Position numbers and translations under genes: made by a program. Positions 60,362 through 64,000 of a DNA stretch of 64,000 nucleotides are shown here, one piece after another; position 1 is the first letter of the stretch; each line of letters begins with the position of its first letter. The stretch is from Buttiauxella agrestis ATCC 33320 (lineage in GTDB: Bacteria > Pseudomonadota > Gammaproteobacteria > Enterobacterales > Enterobacteriaceae). The stretch covers positions 1,116,001 to 1,180,000 of the forward strand of contig JALKFA010000001.1 in the NCBI GenBank assembly GCA_024169445.1, given 5' to 3'. The notes under the pieces were generated by a model. That model did no database searches. It was not told the origin of the DNA and saw nothing but the letters and a program-made list of their open reading frames with translations.

Positions 60362-61495
60362 GTGAAAGTGTTAACTGTTTTTGGCACGCGCCCAGAAGCC
60401 ATTAAAATGGCTCCACTGGTTGATGCGTTGGCAAAAGACCCGTTTTTTGACGCAAAAGTCTGCGTGACAGCACAGCATCGCGAGATGCTGGATCAAGTGC
60501 TGAATCTATTTTCTATCGAGCCGGATTATGATTTAAACATCATGAAACCGGGGCAAGGGTTGACGGAAATCACCTGCCGCATCCTCGAGGGACTAAAGCC
60601 GATTCTTGAGTCATTTAAGCCGGATGTGGTTCTGGTACATGGCGATACCACAACGACACTCGCCACTAGTCTTGCTGCATTTTATCAGCGTATTCCCGTT
60701 GGGCATGTTGAAGCGGGTCTGCGTACTGGCGACCTGTACTCCCCGTGGCCAGAAGAAGCGAACAGAACCATTACCGGGCATCTGGCGATGTATCACTTCG
60801 CGCCAACAGAGAATTCCCGACAAAACCTCTTACGTGAAAATATCAGCGACAGTAAGATCTTCGTTACCGGTAATACGGTGATTGATGCGCTGATTTCCGT
60901 CCGCGATCGCGTGTTGGCTGATGATAGCTTGCGCAGCTCTTTGGCGGAGTGTCATCCGTTCCTCGATAACAGCAAAAAACTGATTCTGGTTACCGGTCAC
61001 CGCCGCGAAAGCTTTGGCGATGGTTTTGAACGTATTTGTCACGCGCTGGCTGAAATTGCTAAAGAAAATAGCGATGTTCAGATTGTTTATCCTGTGCATT
61101 TGAATCCAAATGTTAGCGAGCCTGTGACGCGTATTCTTGGTGATGTTAAAAACGTGGTGCTGATCGACCCACAGGAATACTTGCCGTTTGTCTATTTAAT
61201 GAACCATGCCTACCTGATTCTGACCGACTCCGGTGGTATCCAGGAAGAAGCGCCATCGCTGGGAAAACCCGTATTGGTGATGCGTGATACTACAGAGCGC
61301 CCGGAAGCGGTTGATGCAGGAACCGTTCGTTTGGTGGGTACGGATACTCAAGAGATTGTCCGCCAGGTAACGCGTTTGTTGAAAGACCAAAACGAATACG
61401 AAGTGATGAGTCGGGCACATAATCCTTACGGCAACGGTAAGGCCTGTGAACAAATTTTGGCTGCATTGAAGAAGAATCAGGTGACACAACAATGA
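60362..61495 (+). CDS. wecB: WecB, UDP-N-acetylglucosamine 2-epimerase
   Basis: It converts UDP-GlcNAc to UDP-ManNAc for ECA. 377 residues with a GTG start (E. coli 376). [12 protein letters not shown] at 7-18, [14 protein letters not shown] and VTGHRRE carry the substrate-binding and catalytic residues. It overlaps wecC by 4 nt (ATGA). The C-terminus differs from E. coli. Confidence 0.97.
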   Translation: MKVLTVFGTRPEAIKMAPLVDALAKDPFFDAKVCVTAQHREMLDQVLNLFSIEPDYDLNIMKPGQGLTEITCRILEGLKPILESFKPDVVLVHGDTTTTLATSLAAFYQRIPVGHVEAGLRTGDLYSPWPEEANRTITGHLAMYHFAPTENSRQNLLRENISDSKIFVTGNTVIDALISVRDRVLADDSLRSSLAECHPFLDNSKKLILVTGHRRESFGDGFERICHALAEIAKENSDVQIVYPVHLNPNVSEPVTRILGDVKNVVLIDPQEYLPFVYLMNHAYLILTDSGGIQEEAPSLGKPVLVMRDTTERPEAVDAGTVRLVGTDTQEIVRQVTRLLKDQNEYEVMSRAHNPYGNGKACEQILAALKKNQVTQQ

Positions 61496-62754
61496 GTTTT
61501 GCAACCATCTCTGTGATTGGTCTTGGCTATATCGGATTACCTACTGCGGCTGCATTTGCCTCTAAACAGCAACACGTCGTAGGGGTTGATATCAACCAAC
61601 ATGCTGTAGACACCATAAATCGTGGTGCTATTCACATCGTTGAGCCCGACCTGGATAAGGTGGTCAAAACTGCTGTGGAAGGTGGTTTTTTACGCGCCAG
61701 TACCAGGCCAGTTGAAGCTGATGCTTTTTTGATTGCGGTGCCAACGCCATTTAAAGGCGATCACGAACCGGACATGGTTTATGTTAAAGCTGCCGCCGAG
61801 TCCATCGCTCCCGTCCTCAAGAAAGGGGCTTTGGTGATTCTGGAGTCCACTTCTCCGGTCGGTTCAACCGAGCAAATGGCGCAATGGTTAGCCGAACTTC
61901 GCCCTGACCTGACATTCCCTCAGCAGGCTGGTGAAGCAGCAGATGTTAACGTGGCTTACTGCCCGGAACGAGTATTGCCAGGCCAGGTGATGGTTGAGCT
62001 TATCAAAAACGATCGGGTTATTGGCGGCATGACGCCAATCTGCTCGGCTCGTGCCAGCGAACTGTACAAAATCTTCCTGGAAGGTGAGTGTGTGGTGACG
62101 AACTCCCGCACCGCTGAAATGTGTAAGCTCACTGAAAACAGCTTCCGCGATGTGAATATTGCCTTCGCCAACGAGCTGTCGCTGATTTGTGCCGCACAAG
62201 GGATTAACGTCTGGGAATTAATCCGCCTGGCGAACCGTCACCCGCGCGTCAATATCTTGCAGCCGGGTCCGGGTGTTGGTGGGCATTGCATCGCGGTTGA
62301 CCCATGGTTTATCGTCGCGCAGAACCCAGAGCAAGCACAGTTGATCCGTACCGCGCGTGAGGTCAACGATGGCAAGCCGCACTGGGTTGTCAACCAGGTG
62401 AAAGCCGCCGTAGCTGACTGCCTGTCAGAAACAGGAAAGCGCGCCAGTGAAATCACTATTGCCTGCTTTGGCCTTGCGTTTAAACCTAACATTGACGACC
62501 TGCGTGAAAGCCCTGCCATGGAAATCGCTGAGCTTCTCAGCACCTGGCATAGTGGTAAAACTCTGGCAGTTGAGCCCAATATTCACCAGCTGCCGAAAAA
62601 ACTGCTCGGACACTGTGAATTAGCCACTACGGATGAAGCCCTTTCACAAGCTGACGTGTTGGTGATGTTAGTCGATCACCAGGCATTCAAAGTTATTCCG
62701 GGTACACAAGTTCAGCAACGCTGGATTGTTGATACCAAAGGAGTCTGGCGCTAG
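61492..62754 (+). CDS. wecC: WecC, UDP-N-acetyl-D-mannosamine dehydrogenase
   Basis: It oxidises UDP-ManNAc twice to UDP-ManNAcA with NAD+. 420 residues as in E. coli. The NAD motif GLGYIGLP is at 10-17 and the catalytic cysteine is C266 in [11 protein letters not shown]. The stop codon lies in the loop of a perfect hairpin (62743-62766). Confidence 0.97.
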   Translation: MSFATISVIGLGYIGLPTAAAFASKQQHVVGVDINQHAVDTINRGAIHIVEPDLDKVVKTAVEGGFLRASTRPVEADAFLIAVPTPFKGDHEPDMVYVKAAAESIAPVLKKGALVILESTSPVGSTEQMAQWLAELRPDLTFPQQAGEAADVNVAYCPERVLPGQVMVELIKNDRVIGGMTPICSARASELYKIFLEGECVVTNSRTAEMCKLTENSFRDVNIAFANELSLICAAQGINVWELIRLANRHPRVNILQPGPGVGGHCIAVDPWFIVAQNPEQAQLIRTAREVNDGKPHWVVNQVKAAVADCLSETGKRASEITIACFGLAFKPNIDDLRESPAMEIAELLSTWHSGKTLAVEPNIHQLPKKLLGHCELATTDEALSQADVLVMLVDHQAFKVIPGTQVQQRWIVDTKGVWR

Positions 62755-62766
62755 TTCTCGCCAGAC
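62743..62766 (+). other. Perfect hairpin across the wecC stop codon
   Basis: GTCTGGCG and CGCCAGAC pair fully around the 8-nt loop CTAGTTCT, which contains the TAG stop of wecC. There is no T run, so it looks like an mRNA folding or processing element, not a terminator. Confidence 0.6.
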
Positions 62767-62770
62767 GCAG

Positions 62771-63469
62771 ATGAAGCCGATGACGTCTAACTCTGTACCC
62801 GTTCACGCAAGAATTGAATCTCTCGACTGGGAGAACCAATTCTTTGCGGTGAATAGCGGAATTCTTCGTTTTGAAGATGACGCGCCCTTGCTGACTCCAC
62901 CACTCCTTGCGGCGTTTACCCGTGTGCAGGCAAAAATCGCTACCCAGCAAACCCTCTTGCTTGATGGTTTGCAGCAACTCGGTTTTAAACTGGTTGAAGG
63001 AGAAGTCGATCTTGCACTGAAAGTTGGCACGCAACATGCTCCATCTTCTCTACAGCTAGCCACAGATGCGGATATCCCTGTATTACGGGATTTAGCCGCT
63101 AAAATTTTCACACAAAGCCGTTTTCGTGCGCCCTGGTATCAACCAGCTGATAGTGGAAATTTCTATGCACAATGGGTTGAAAATGCAGTGCTTGGTACTT
63201 TTGACCACGAGTGCCTGATATTGAAAAATGGTGATGTGATACAAGGCTTTGTCAGCATGCGCCAACTCAATGAGCGCGAGGCGCGTATTGGTTTACTGGC
63301 GGGACGTGGTGTGGGTGCCGAATTGATGGATACCGCGCGTTTATGGTGTCAGCAGCGTGGGTTACAAACGCTGCGTGTGGCTACACAAACCAGCAATACC
63401 GCAGCTCTGCGACGTTATATTCAAAGCGGTGCCAACATAGAAAGCACCGCCTTCTGGTTATACAGGTGA
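62771..63469 (+). CDS. wecD: WecD (RffC), dTDP-4-amino-4,6-dideoxygalactose N-acetyltransferase
   Basis: It acetylates dTDP-Fuc4N, giving the third ECA sugar donor. A C-terminal GNAT domain (motif [15 protein letters not shown]) is clear. The start is uncertain: ATG at 62771 (232 residues) or 62780 (229); the E. coli protein has 224. In-frame codons upstream overlap wecC and are unlikely. Sequence similarity is lower than for its neighbours in the N-terminal half. wecE starts 4 nt after the stop. Confidence 0.9.
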   Translation: MKPMTSNSVPVHARIESLDWENQFFAVNSGILRFEDDAPLLTPPLLAAFTRVQAKIATQQTLLLDGLQQLGFKLVEGEVDLALKVGTQHAPSSLQLATDADIPVLRDLAAKIFTQSRFRAPWYQPADSGNFYAQWVENAVLGTFDHECLILKNGDVIQGFVSMRQLNEREARIGLLAGRGVGAELMDTARLWCQQRGLQTLRVATQTSNTAALRRYIQSGANIESTAFWLYR

Positions 63470-63473
63470 AAAA

Positions 63474-64000
63474 ATGATTCCATTTAATGCTCCGCCAGTT
63501 GTAGGTACGGAAATCGAATACATGCAGGCTGCGATGGGTAGCGGCAAGCTCTGTGGCGACGGTGGTTTCACCCGTCGCTGTCAGCAATGGATGGAGCACC
63601 GTTTTGGCAGCAAAAAAGTGCTGCTGACACCTTCTTGTACCGCATCGCTGGAAATGGCGGCACTCCTGTTGAATATTCAGGCCGGCGATGAAGTGATCAT
63701 GCCGAGCTATACCTTTGTTTCGACAGCCAATGCGTTTGTATTACGCGGGGCCAAAATTGTGTTTGTCGATGTTCGCCCGGACACCATGAACATCGACGAG
63801 AAGCTGATTGAAGCAGCCATCACCGAGAAAACGCGAGCCATTGTTCCGGTTCATTACGCGGGTGTTGCCTGCGAAATGGACACCATTATGGCGATTGCGA
63901 CAAAACATAAACTCTTTGTGGTGGAAGATGCCGCGCAGGGTGTGATGTCGACCTACAAAGGCCGCGCCTTAGGGACAATCGGCCATATTGGTTGTTTCAG
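63474..64000 (+). CDS. wecE: WecE (RffA), dTDP-4-amino-4,6-dideoxygalactose transaminase (partial)
   Basis: PLP-dependent sugar aminotransferase of the DegT/DnrJ/EryC1 family, producing dTDP-Fuc4N for ECA. The window holds about 175 residues, from MIPFNAPPVVG to GHIGCF; the PLP lysine lies a few residues past the edge. SCTASLEMA (about 54-62) and VEDAAQGV are typical. Nearly identical to E. coli over the seen part. Confidence 0.97.
   Translation, partial: MIPFNAPPVVGTEIEYMQAAMGSGKLCGDGGFTRRCQQWMEHRFGSKKVLLTPSCTASLEMAALLLNIQAGDEVIMPSYTFVSTANAFVLRGAKIVFVDVRPDTMNIDEKLIEAAITEKTRAIVPVHYAGVACEMDTIMAIATKHKLFVVEDAAQGVMSTYKGRALGTIGHIGCF

Overview
The window is ordinary chromosomal core DNA of a member of the Enterobacteriaceae close to, but not, Escherichia coli. 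Nearly every protein aligns end to end with a known E. coli product as I remember it, the leaders and sRNA are of enteric type, and three ERIC repeats are present. Departures from the K-12 map (argG inside the arg cluster, no yiiX, no frw/pfl block, a diverged BtuB, an rrn operon with mixed flanks) point to a neighbouring genus such as Buttiauxella, Cedecea or Kluyvera; the genus is a guess. I see no prophage, IS element, CRISPR array, defence island or unknown gene cluster.

Region 1 (1-6.4 kb): hslU (cut by the window edge) and hslV behind a consensus sigma-32 promoter, then ftsN, cytR and priA, all on the minus strand, followed by rpmE on the plus strand. Region 2 (6.4-11.7 kb): the methionine regulon, with metJ divergent from metBL and then metF, each regulatory gap carrying MetJ boxes. 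Region 3 (11.9-18.2 kb): katG with a possible OxyR site, then gldA and ppc on the minus strand. Region 4 (18.4-24.3 kb): arginine biosynthesis, argE divergent from argCBGH over a pair of ARG boxes 3 bp apart. Region 5 (24.3-32.3 kb): the OxyR peroxide switch with its divergent sRNA oxyS, sthA, fabR-yijD, trmA, and btuB under a cobalamin riboswitch overlapping murI.

Region 6 (32.3-38.2 kb) is a complete rRNA operon: P1, P2, boxA, 16S, tRNA-Ile, tRNA-Ala, 23S, 5S, tRNA-Asp, tRNA-Trp, terminator. Its left flank (murI) is that of E. coli rrnB, while its right flank (tRNA-Asp, tRNA-Trp, hdfR, maoP, comM, ilv) is that of rrnC, so it sits at a chromosomal rearrangement point relative to K-12.

Region 7 (38.2-50.5 kb): hdfR, maoP, comM, then the attenuated ilvLGMEDA operon with an intact ilvG, and ilvY divergent from ilvC. 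Region 8 (50.6-57.9 kb): ppiC, rep, gppA, rhlB, trxA and rho, with a decayed rho leader ORF. Region 9 (58.1 kb to the end): the start of the enterobacterial common antigen operon, wecA-wzzE-wecB-wecC-wecD-wecE, with wecE cut by the window edge.

The points most worth a second look are the mixed rrn flanks, an OxyS homologue whose terminator loop lacks the fhlA-pairing sequence, argG embedded between argB and argH beside a double hairpin repeat, an apparently strong intrinsic terminator inside the wec operon between wzzE and wecB, and a rho leader conserved as RNA but broken as a peptide. All comparisons with E. coli are from memory, not from a database search.
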